Origin: Lepidonotus clava
Lineage: Eukaryota; Annelida; Polychaeta; Phyllodocida; Polynoidae
NCBI GenBank assembly: GCA_936440205.1
Contig: OW387139.1
Coordinates: 33,816,378-33,880,377, forward strand
Direction: 5' to 3'
DNA: 64,000 nucleotides
Shown here: positions 1 through 10,600 of the stretch, in pieces
How positions within the stretch are numbered: position 1 is the stretch's first letter
How the letters are laid out: each line of letters starts with the position of its first letter
Notes under the pieces: generated by a model
Seen by the model: only the letters and a program-made list of their open reading frames with translations
Told to the model about the DNA's origin: nothing
Databases searched by the model: none
Position numbers and translations under genes: made by a program

Positions 1-696
1 AGCCCCTGATGGGCAATCTTGTGAAGCAATGGAAGAAGAAGAGTCCGCATGTTTAAGTTTTTGCTTGGAACCGGAAGTGTCCCCTGCGACTTCCGGTGCG
101 TCCATGACAGAGTCATTGGGGTCACGTGACGGCGTCTGCTTAGCCATGTTTACATTGGCAGATAATTGATGGTGATCACTCGATGACCTCCTACCTCCAG
201 GGGTGACACACTGACAGGCCGCTCCGGGCGCGAAAGATTTGTTACTAGTAATGTTCCTATGATCACATGTCCTCGTGTGAAGCTCCGTTGAAATTGGATG
301 TCTGTGGTGCCCCTCAGCCAGCCGGCATTGCTCCCCATCGGCTCCTGTCTTCTGGTCAGGAGGGTGCTGGGCGCTGGAGCTGCTCACCCTTGCTCTTCCC
401 CCAGCTACACCCGCTCCTGCTGCTACCTCCACATCGGGGTCATGAGCTCCTCCAGAGGGTGTGCCGCTGACGCAGCCAGCCCGGCACTCGGCGCAGAAAA
501 CTCGGCACGAACTTTTGCCGCTCCCGTCAAAAGTTGTCCTCTCCCCACTGGAGGACTTGCCCGCCGAGCCGTGGCAGAGAGGTGCCTCAGGGACACAGGA
601 GGGAGGGAGGGGGTCCTTGGTTTCATACATAGTCCCCTCCACGGTCCTATTTTCACCAGAATCCGGCTGGTCTTCATCACCGCTAACTTCCGCCAT
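1..696 (-). CDS. Partial N-terminal coding region, unknown Ser/Gly-rich protein
   Basis: The minus strand is open for 232 codons from an ATG at 696 down to the window edge with no stop. The start context (ACAATGG) has A at -3 and G at +4. The product begins MAEVSGDEDQPDSGENR. It is rich in Ser, Gly, Ala and acidic residues, carries a few scattered Cys (a short CxxC-containing stretch near residue 70), and ends at the edge in a Lys/Ser-rich run. It has no signal peptide, membrane segment or recognisable domain and looks disordered. The DNA is GC- and CpG-rich, as at animal promoters and first exons. It lies on the tropomyosin strand, downstream of tropomyosin exon 2, so it may be a nested gene or an alternative tropomyosin first exon. 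A splice donor inside the frame cannot be excluded. Function unknown. Confidence 0.55.
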   Translation of the reverse strand, partial: MAEVSGDEDQPDSGENRTVEGTMYETKDPLPPSCVPEAPLCHGSAGKSSSGERTTFDGSGKSSCRVFCAECRAGCVSGTPSGGAHDPDVEVAAGAGVAGGRARVSSSSAQHPPDQKTGADGEQCRLAEGHHRHPISTELHTRTCDHRNITSNKSFAPGAACQCVTPGGRRSSSDHHQLSANVNMAKQTPSRDPNDSVMDAPEVAGDTSGSKQKLKHADSSSSIASQDCPSGA

Positions 697-1250
697 TGTC
701 CCAGCGGAGGCGGCTGCTGCTGCTGTAACCGTATGTATGGCGTACCACCAGTGGGCTGAGGAGGGGGGCTACATGGGCCACTCAGGGCTGGCTGCACTCA
801 CCTACACCAGTAGGGATGATGATGTTTGCACTAGTTTGAAGCAGACGCAGCAGCTGGACACAGCAGCTGTAGCGGCAACTCATCTAGGAACCTGATTCAC
901 CGGGAGTAACCTTGGGAACTGGAGAAGAAGAGACGCAGGGTGGTGGAGAAGGGCACACACCTCTCATCCTAGGCAGCAGTTTCCATAGTTGCCAAATGAA
1001 TAACGGGAGCTTAGTCTTTCAGATGAAACACTTCCAGTAGCGGGGATGCACTGCTACCATCACCATCTAAAAGTTGGCACCAAGTTTCCATAACTTTTTT
1101 TTATTACAAAGTTTTTTTCTTTCTTTTTGGTGAGCAGAAGGTTACTGCATGCCGATACTGTGTCTAATGTGACTCGCCGACCCAAGTGACCGGGTCACGC
1201 GTCCCAGAGACCTAGATAGGCGTAATTGCTCTCAAAGTTTCCGATTTGCA
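697..1250 (-). promoter_or_regulatory. GC-rich upstream region of the left-edge gene
   Basis: This stretch follows directly upstream of the ATG at 696. It is GC- and CpG-rich to about 960 and then becomes more mixed. It most likely holds the 5' untranslated region and promoter of the left-edge frame. Short open frames in it, on both strands, are shadows with no protein-like features. Confidence 0.4.
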
Positions 1251-1462
1251 CTAGATCCATTGAAAGTTGGGTTCTCGGGGGCCTTGCCTATACGGCCCGT
1301 ACACTGCGGCGTCTCCCTATCTCGTTCACTGCGAGTGCTCCGGCGAGTCAGTGTGGGGCTATTTGCAGCGCTCCGGAGGGGCGCGCAACACTCGATAGCA
1401 CAGCCCTCATTTCCTATGCAATCCTCTAGCTGGGCGGCCGCTAGCATTCCTAACATGGCTTT

Positions 1463-1522
1463 CCATATAGGGCGAAATGACGTCATGAGCTCATGAATAT
1501 TATGATCCGGTGGTATATATAT
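1463..1522. promoter_or_regulatory. CArG-like, CRE and TATA cluster
   Basis: Within 60 bases there is CCATATAGGG (1463-1472, one mismatch from a CArG box), a perfect cAMP-response element TGACGTCA (1478-1485), and TATATATAT (1514-1522). Such sites together suggest a promoter or enhancer. No coding region follows on the plus strand. On the minus strand the cluster is about 0.8 kb upstream of the left-edge start codon. Activity is inferred from the motifs only. Confidence 0.3.
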
Positions 1523-3492
1523 CCTAAGCGCATCCCGATCCAGATGGCCCCAAGGCAGAAGGGGGTTGGGCCTCCGTGGCCCAGTATTCCAAATAAGGCA
1601 ACGCACTCGGACCGGCCCTCCGGGCGGTATATACCATCACACACAACCAGGGCCCGCTGGTTCACCACACAAACCAAACACACAGCGGGCCCATGCAGCA
1701 CAGAACACACTCCGGGTATATATAGAGAACTGCCAAATGATGTCTCCTCATGACATAAAGCCAGGAATCACATCCAACACATAGCTTATAAGTCTCCTTT
1801 GCACTCTTAATAATCCATTGGCTGTCCACTTGAAAGTTGGTCACACACAGGAAAGAAACACATCACACTCATGCATACATTTTTGAAAGAAATACTTTTT
1901 TGTGATTGATTGAGTGCATGTAGATACAATAATGCATTGAGAAGTATATCAAGCTTTATTCTAATAACTCCCAATATGATATATGCACTTCCCCTGAGGG
2001 CGATTACCTTGTAGGGATATTCGTTTGTTATAATTAGATTAATTATAAGTCGGGTCATAAAGTATTTATTTAAGTAATTGATGATCTAGTTCCTTTTATA
2101 TTATGCGGGATGGCTGACCCTGGGCCTACTTACTAGCTGGCAGTAGGTTGTGACCTACTCCAGTCTTTTGGATTCACCTCTCACCACCAATCATCATTCG
2201 ACGGTTAACCTGACGTCATTAGCAACCTTTTTTATTTCATATTTATGTCATTCAGTCTCTAATCTGATTCTTAGTAGTTCCATCATACAGGAAATGTGAG
2301 CTGATCTATGATTGGAGAGTGAATGCACTGCTCAGGCGTCTGCTCAGGCCCTGAGTAAGAGGCCAGGATAGTGTGTAGTGATCTGGATAAATAGAGTGAC
2401 TCAGATCAGCTCCATCTGCTCAATGGGCCAGCCTCCCCCACTTACCCCCCAGATGGGTCATGTCATGGTACCGCTCTGCCAGGTTGTAAAAAACACCTTC
2501 TGAAGGTCCTAGAACCGGCCCTTTAAGTAACCTCTACTACCCAGAGCCATTCTCAAGTTATCTAAAACATTTTTTCCATCAGGATTTCTTTTTCTTTATT
2601 TTCTTTTTCAATTGCTTCCTTTGAATTCAAGCAAGACCAATTCTTCCTATAATATTTTGGGTGAGATAGAATGATAATGATATATTCAATCATAATGATT
2701 GATTGTAGATTGCTTTTGGTTGTATATTAGAATTAGATGAGCAATACTATTATTGGAAGTAAGAGAACAGCAAACTGTAGTGAGGTTTGCTGATGCCGCA
2801 AACTTTGACATTTCAACAGCCCCGTGGTGCCTGGACTATCTGTTGCCATGGTAACAACATAAACAGAAGTTCCTGCAACTTGACTTCTTGTAACCCCCAA
2901 GACCAAGCGATATGGGACAGTGTTTCATGGATGGTGAAATCTCATATTGATATCTTATCTCCTCTGTTTTCTGTCAAAGCTTATCATGTAATTTAACACC
3001 TCAAAGGATTTGGTATTTTGCCACGCCCTATTTTTGATGAGATTTCGGTGTAGGCCTAAGTGTAGTTTTGTTTTTAGATTTTACTCATATCGAAAATGAT
3101 GACTTTTTACAATAGAAATTGATATTTTGTTGGTAGAAGTTTGAGCATGAGATAAACCTTTGTTTTGCAAATTCATAATCATTTTTTTCTAATTCTGAGT
3201 GTTTGCGTTTGTGAGTTTGTGAATCATTTTGTAATTTCTCTTATTAAATGAGGATTTTGATATATTCAATTAATTCTATGCAAAGACTCACACCACATTT
3301 ATAATGGCAGACCCTCCCTTATAAACGTTATGGATGACTTTTTTTTAATGGGTGACATTAATTGCAATACTTTTGTTTGTATCGTTTGGTATGTATGTAT
3401 TTTGTAGTCTTTGGGTGTCGATAACAAATATCGATTTTTATGTCGTTCACACAGCAAATATCTAGAGTTTTGTTTGTAAGTTGTGTACTCAC
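1523..3492. other. Non-coding; probably tropomyosin intron 2
   Basis: No gene is seen. The stretch is A+T-rich from about 1800. No coiled-coil coding frame that could be tropomyosin exon 3 is visible here, so that exon should lie beyond the left edge. A second perfect CRE core (TGACGTCA) is near 2212. Confidence 0.5.
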
Positions 3493-6171
3493 GTTGGCCA
3501 GCTGCTTCTCTGTGTTCTCCAGCTTCTGTGTCGCCTCGTCCAGTTGCGTTTGTGCCTGGTCCAGGTCGCCCTCCAACTGAGATATCCGCTTCTGCAGGTT
3601 GTTCATCTCCTCCTCTTGCTACAGAAACAAAATGAAATAATCAGTTTTCGTTATACGTTTTAGTCAATTTCTTATTCATTATTGTTTTTTGCATTGTTAT
3701 TCAGTTAATATTGATATATGATAATTATAGGTTCTTTATTGATATATAATCGAATATTGTAGTCGATGGGAGAAAGGATATTACACTATGATTGATTATG
3801 TATTAACTTTTTAAGGACTTTGTATTTTTGACAATCAGAAAAGTATGCCAGAATATTGATTTTTAAATAGGTAGGCCAATTATTGTCAACTAAAGTGTTA
3901 CATACTGAGACACTATACTGAAATATTCAATATACCATGTGTGTAGACCTATTTTTAGGCTGCCAATTGGTTAGTTATTGAGGTCATTACAAAAGTTGAC
4001 AAAAATAAGATATTTTTACATTTCCTTCATCTTCTTTACCTTCAATTTTTACGTATTTTACACAATTTTCCTTCAATCACCGATTTCGGTTTCCGATATT
4101 TCGCGATATTTATACCCTTACATTAAAATTATATAGGACGATGGGGCTTATTGGAATTGATTTTCATTATGTCATATCTACTTTATTTGATTGTAGGCCA
4201 TATAACTAATTGAGACCATTGGAATTTTCTGTTTGTAACACTAGTCTACTTTCTTCTTTTGAAAAAAACCCCCCATTTATCATACTTTTTCTTGCACGAT
4301 GTTCTGATCGACCAACAATGTGATTTTTGTATTTTGGAATCGTGTAAAACTTTCAAACTTTTCAACTTTATTTGGACAAAAAGTGCAGCCAATTCCAGAC
4401 GCTTTTTTACTTCATCTTTTGATTCTAGACGTTGACATTTAAAAAAAAACATTGGATCATTCCAATAGGGCATGGGGTTTATATATAAAGGCCAGGACTA
4501 GCGTCTACATTTCTGAGCCAGTCTTTGCAGCAAAGGATTCTAAAGTTAGTCGCTACAGGCTGAGGGGGCTACCAACTAAGCCCTGCCTGTCTGATAACTC
4601 CTGGGTGTTACAGGATACTCCTGCTTCCCACCCGGAGTCTGCTTCACCGGTGCTTGCCCAGTACCAGCGGGGCAAACCTATTTCTGGGAACGGTTATTCC
4701 CGGCACGTGCTCGCGCCTAGAACCGCTCCTAGAAATCTGTGCAAACAGGAAGAGGGGGCAGGAGTATTCACACGTCCCGTGGTAGAATGGTTTTGCAGAT
4801 GCAGCAATGGGAACCTTAAAACCTTTAACCCCAGTAACCGTGATGATAGTATAGGTTATATGATTTGAATCTCAGTACAAACTTACATGGTTTACTTTCG
4901 ATTTGCAAAATGATAATAGTAGGATAATTGACTCTTAGTAACTGATTAAGTACATTTCATTTTTTGTTCTATATTGATTGATATTCTATGGATCCTTAGA
5001 TTCCCATGCCAATTAGAATTATGAACGTGAGAAGTCTAATGTACGTAGGGCCTACTATGGATTGAGTGGAGGCTATTTGTAATTAAACTTTTACTAATTT
5101 AGAAAATTATCAAGTCTAGAATGCATAGGGTTAACATATCATCCCATATTCTTTAATTGAAGCTATTGTACTATGGGTTGCAATGGGTAAGGTTTCGTCG
5201 AGACCTTTTTCTGGTCCGGAAGCAGTCAGACAGAAGCGAGGCTGAGGGTAATATTTATAGGATCCAAGATGGCGTATCTAGGACAAGATGGCTGGTAGGT
5301 CAAAAAATAACTTTTTATCATACTATACGAGCTGGACGGTGCTTTTTGTCTTGTGCCATGATATATTTTCATTCATACGTGTCATATCTAAGGAATATGA
5401 ACTTTGTATTTTGAAAGACTGGTCTTTAATAATGGTATAATGCCATAGTAAGAATAAGGCCTTTACAAATGATACATGGGCCATGGTGTATGAATCCTAA
5501 AGAAACATCCACGTCGCACGCATCGAGTAATTTTCAAGTTGAAAAATGAATTTTATTTAAGATAGTTTAGTACGGATAATTGCAAGAAAAGGAGTAAAGG
5601 GCAAGTTGATCCTTAAATTACTTGGCCGAAAAGGTTGTTCAGTTAGCCGCCATATTGGAAAGCATCCATGGGATCTACTGCTATAAATATCCCCCGTTGG
5701 CAGGCCACGAGGTGTACTAATTCACCGGACACAATTTCCACCAGAACACCCTGCTTGTGATACTTCTTTATGATTTCAGAAATAAATACATGAGTTTTGA
5801 TCCTTTACTTCAACGCTCCCATAGCGAGCTACCGCGCCTGACCTTGGGTAGCGAACTTCTCTGTGTATGTGTGGGCGTGTGTGAAGGGGGTGGGGGTGGG
5901 GGGTCGGGAGAGTATCGTTTCTAGGAACAATTCTAGGAATATCTTAAGAGAGATTGCCTGGGTTTTATGGGGTTTATTGAAGCTCTGAAAACTTTCGGAA
6001 TTTCTTGAGTTATTTAACCTTTGATCTCGATACAGGAAATTGCTCGCTTTCACTCACCTTTTCATTTGTCTCCTTCTGCTCGTTCAGCTTCTGCTCGAGC
6101 TGATCGGCCTTGTCCAAAGCTGCTTCTTTTTCCAGCTTCATGGCCTGCATCTTCTTCTTAATCGCGTCCAT
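3493..6171 (-). CDS. TPM: Tropomyosin, exons 1 and 2 only (gene continues left)
   Basis: Tropomyosin is a two-chain coiled coil that lies along actin and controls myosin access. Exon 1 (6058-6171) encodes residues 1-38, starting with the family signature [16 protein letters not shown]. It ends at Lys38 before a GTGAGT donor. Exon 2 (3493-3618) encodes residues 39-80, from [11 protein letters not shown] to KQLAN, after a TTTCTGTAG acceptor and before another GTGAGT donor. Both exons are whole codons in phase 0. The 38/80 boundaries match those of animal tropomyosin genes (long, 284-residue isoforms), and heptads are clear throughout. An in-frame ATG five codons upstream (6186) exists, but the conserved start is at 6171. 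Residues 81 to about 284 are not in the window. Identification is by sequence recognition and exon structure. Confidence 0.95.
3619..6057 (-). other. Tropomyosin intron 1
   Basis: This is the intron between tropomyosin exons 1 and 2, bounded by GTGAGT and TTTCTGTAG on the minus strand. Most of it is A+T-rich. A GC-richer patch at about 4450-4830 carries a 138-codon plus-strand frame with no protein-like composition and an E-box CACGTG near 4704. It might be a regulatory block, but nothing in it can be called a gene. Confidence 0.85.
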
Positions 6172-6760
6172 AGTATTCGCCGCCATCTTTGCTGTTTTAG
6201 CGTTTCCACCGCCACACAAAATAGAAAGGAGAAAGTTACAACTAAAGGCAGGAAAACTGCACGAAGGAAGCAAGAGGTCTCGATGCTACTCCAGCCACCA
6301 CTGCTACAGGCGCCCACCACAGGTACAGCTGGCCAGGATGTCGAAAGGACTGACTGAGCTACAGGCTGAGCAGCAGGTCTGCCTCTTGTGAGCCACTCAG
6401 TGCGCAGGAGCCAGCGAGCGGTCGGCTGGGCAAGCTGGCCTATGAGAAGCAAGCAAAAATGTCCAGGGGGTTGGAGTGGGAGGGGCAGGAGCGGGGGCTC
6501 TGGGGAGGGAGGGTGGTAGGTAGGTAGGCAAAGCAAAGCACAAGGCATGGGGAGGGTAGTGTGGATAGGGTTACGACCATTTTTGGAAGGAGCTTAGGCT
6601 GGCTGGAGCCAGTTGGGGTAGGCTGGGCGGCTGCTTGGAGGTCGAGCTACCATGGAAACCCAGAGTAGCCGGGTATTGCTAGGAAGGGGGCGTTGCGCGT
6701 CGGGAGGCGGAATAGGTGGACCTAAGTCTATGTTATATGTGCCATATTGTTTCGTATCCA
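6172..6760 (-). promoter_or_regulatory. Tropomyosin 5' UTR and proximal promoter with CArG box
   Basis: This GC-rich stretch lies directly upstream of the tropomyosin start. It contains an exact CArG box, CCATTTTTGG, at 6577-6586, about 0.4 kb from the ATG. CArG boxes bind serum response factor and drive muscle genes, tropomyosin among them, in many animals. No TATA box is obvious. Transcription start is not placed. Confidence 0.5.
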
Positions 6761-7605
6761 GTCAATTATGCTCACGTGTTAAGCCCTTATCATAAGTTCA
6801 TCCCCAATTTAGAATGTATTCACCATCCTTTTTTTCGCCTTAGGCCAAAACAAATTTCCGTTACATGAATGCTTCCTCACACCCCACAGGCCTATAGCCT
6901 TATTATTGAAAAACAACATCGTATCAATTTGATTAAAAAAGCAATGAATAGAATAAGATAGATTATAGAAATCTTTCAGTGAACAATATGCTTTGCATTG
7001 CTATATTTTCCTCCGATAGCCCCAGGCAATTGTCATAATAAACAGGTAGTTAGCAAAAATAAGTGAATGCATCTTATTGGTAATTTCATACTGACAAGTC
7101 TAGTACAAGTAACGGTGTTTTTCACAATTCCATAGTTGACCTAATTGTTACTTTTTTCTCAGATTTTATTTATGGTTGCTATTTCTGAATGGACAGCTTG
7201 CTTAGATTAGGATTGAAGAGTTGGCAGTAGCCTTACCAAAGGCCAACCTCACGCCCTCCTCCCCCGCGTTAGCAGGCTAACTGTCTCCCGGCTCCCATGC
7301 CCCCTCTTCTAGGACTCCCAGGAGACTTGATAATCCATAAATAAGCTAACCACCAACCCGCCCCGAGGGTTTAACACATCCAGCATCTTACACTACTATA
7401 CCTATACCAATACACCGAGTTCAAAAAGTTTGAGGAAGTAAATGAGCAAGACAGAACGTTTGACAAAAGAAAAAGTTTCATAACAAGTATTTATACTCGC
7501 TTATCGCCAGTAGTACCACTATTTAACATGGGGTAGTGCTCTGTTCAGATGTTACCAGGTTACCATGGCAACGACAGCCACTTCTAGGCACTGGTGGGAT
7601 CTGAC

Positions 7606-7615
7606 CTATATTTAA
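7606..7615. promoter_or_regulatory. MEF2-type site upstream of tropomyosin
   Basis: CTATATTTAA fits the MEF2 consensus YTAWWWWTAR exactly. It is about 1.4 kb upstream of the tropomyosin start. MEF2 and SRF act together on muscle promoters. A ten-base degenerate match can occur by chance in A+T-rich DNA. Confidence 0.25.
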
Positions 7616-10600
7616 AGTTATCTTGGGGTTGGGGCACGTGCGCATACGCTCAGAAGTGGGGTGAGCAGGGGAAAAAGTAGAAGGTGGTGGGGGCAATAAG
7701 GTTACGACCAGATGGACGACTTAGGTACTGACAAGGGTCAGACCAGTAGGGGAGTAGGGAAAAAGTGTACGGCTTAAACCAGAGGATATAATGTGGTCAG
7801 TGGGAGGGTTTATTTGTGGGAGAGTTTCCCAGTTGGTGGTTGTGTTGGGGGTGGGGGTATAATACGTGGCAACCCTAAGGTGCTGCACCCCAAGTTAAAC
7901 CCTACTCCCAAGTACCCTGAACATTTTCCCTTGTATACATGTGAAACCCTGGAGGGGTCGGTGGCCGGGGGCCCAGGAATAACCCCTCATGTTGATAAAA
8001 GGCCGATTATCCATGGCAGCCAGATGCAGATTAAGCTCCCTTCCGGCCAGTTGCTTCCTCACAGACCCTTATTTATTGAGACAGGCATATCCCTAATCTA
8101 CCCTGCAGCAGGATTATCAACATGGCTCAGTTCATATACATCAATATTCTTTTCATTATGACAGAGTACAAAGCAAATCAGTTATGTTATCAATTTAACA
8201 GTCTCGCGCTGTTGTGTTTGTGGCCGTGCTCATAATAACTATAATTATGTTTCATCAGTCATTTATCAAAATAAAAATCATAACATTAGATTTCGAAAAA
8301 GTCACAGCTAGTGAGTTACTGAAATAGTGTATCAGCTCAACTTTCCAGTTTGCTGCATCATCATGATTGTTATATATACAGTTTACATGTTGGTACATAG
8401 CCCTGCTGGTATACTGCTAACCAATACATGTAGTACACATTGTCAATCCAACAAGGTCATTGACTTACTAATTCTAATGGCTCCGACGCCTTATCTCTCT
8501 AAGTTGGCGTGGTAATGTGCAGTCACGTGTGCCAATAGCTATTAGCTATCCCTCATTAGCCAGTTAACATGTACGTGAAGTGTAATGTTCGCGTAAAGTC
8601 TTGGCATTCGCTTCCACATTTTATTTGTCTTCATCATTTGTCGCATACATACACCATGCATGGCAGAGACCATTTGATGTATGAAACATACGAATTTGTT
8701 AGAGGCATTTCACAACTGGATGATAATAGGCCATAGTAATTTGCAGAAAGCCAAAAGTAATTTACGGTCAAATGAAAAATGGCATTGAATAAAATTCTAC
8801 TAAGTATGATTTATTCGTAATTATGTTTTTCAGTTCTCGCTCATCTTTATCGATACATTTTCTTTCCAGATTTATAGGAATATCTCAACATATCGGTAGT
8901 TATGGGCTCAGGCAATTTTGTGGACATCGCCCTCCCTTCAGTTCCTAAAGGGACGTCGACTAAAACAACCCCTTCATTGGTCTTGGCACCGATTACTGAA
9001 TGATTATGATGCATTGTTCTACTAAATTACTTGTATAAAAATGTAACAAGTCATTTTGCAATAAATGGTACACTGAACAAAACCCAACTAGCTGGTTTGT
9101 CATATTCAGCGACCTTTCAGATTTTTCAGATTTATAATTTCTACAATTCCTAACAATACGTGTTATTACGATACGTACTCATATGAAGACTACGCGAAAC
9201 CAGAGGAAATTGGCAATGTCTTTCCTCAATTAATATGTGTGTTGATAAATATGAATAAGATCTAGGTGAAATTCCCATGCCATGGGGGTTTGACGTATAA
9301 GTAGTATGGAAGCTTACCAGTTTGTGTGGGTTGGAATGCAATCTGCCTGCAGAATATAGATCCGGTATGTGTGCCGGGCTGTCTACGCTACTACTGACTC
9401 GGAGCAACTCGCGGTGACTGAGTGAGCAACTACTGATCTGCTCGGAGAAGTGACCCTTCTTAATTCCCTCCCACGGTGGGTCGTCGCCACCAAACCGACT
9501 CTAACATCACCCACCAGAAACAACTCACACCGTAGCGAAAATCCTTTAAGGAATTCGTGACCACATAAAAACGGATCTATTACGACCCACACATGACGGA
9601 ACTCGGGAGTAACAACATTGTAATGAAACTCGCACTGATCATTTTGATAAATATAGTTTTTGTGTGTAATGGTCCTTTCCAAATAGGGCCACCTCTGGAT
9701 ATTTTGCGTGTCCGAAAAGGAAATTTAAACGAAGTCAAAATGAGGTAAATAGTCTCTGGAGTATTAGAAATAGAATTACAATTTGATTTCTTAAATACGC
9801 CATACCTAATTAATTGTAATGAAAGAATTGCTACAGAATGGCACAGCCTGTAGTCCCACTAGGCCTATACGTAGACCATGCAAGTAGTGGTGACACGAGC
9901 AGTGAGGAATCCGGGTTCCGGCCCATACCATTTCGGCCTGTCACCAATCACGGCAATTAATCACTCAATTCACGTAATGTTAGTAGACATATTGTCTGGC
10001 CTGCTCCTTAAGGAGCTGTCGCACTTCCGCCATGACCTTTGTCGGAATTACGCAACTTTGGTCCGCAGATTCTTTAGGACTGGGAGGAAAAACGTGTTCC
10101 TGAAAGTCATGCCTACTGGTCATGTAGATGGCCAAAATACGTCAGAGATAATAACAATGTGCCACCACAAAAATGATTTGCCGGATATATAATCATGAAG
10201 TCAGCTTTAAACCACAGATGTGTTTATCAATAATGGGTGACAGGAAAATGTGTACATGTGCTTCTAGAGAGAACTGACATGAACTAAGAGTTAGGAAATG
10301 AATACCTTGATGTGCAATCGGTTGCAGGATTCGAGATTGTTGTCATTGCGCTAATGCACACATACATGTACATGTATTATTGGAATATTATAATATTATA
10401 ATAGCACCAACTAGATATGCATGTTTCTAGTTTATAACTTTAACCATTAACGAATTTGAGGCTATAATGGCAAACACATTATTTTGTCATTTCAGTTAGA
10501 ATTTGAAAAAGAATGAGTTTTAATTCTCTCTACTGTCCTTAGTTGTCATTTACAATTTTACGATTTGTGAGATGACTTTAACCTGTAGAAAAAAAAGAGA

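Noticed and set aside
1232-1606. 124-codon minus-strand frame near the CRE cluster
   Set aside because: The composition is not coding-like, and it does not match tropomyosin exon 3 or the left-edge protein.
4452-4868. 138-codon frame in tropomyosin intron 1
   Set aside because: It is on the opposite strand to tropomyosin, has no domain or splice context, and lies in a GC-richer patch where long frames arise by chance.
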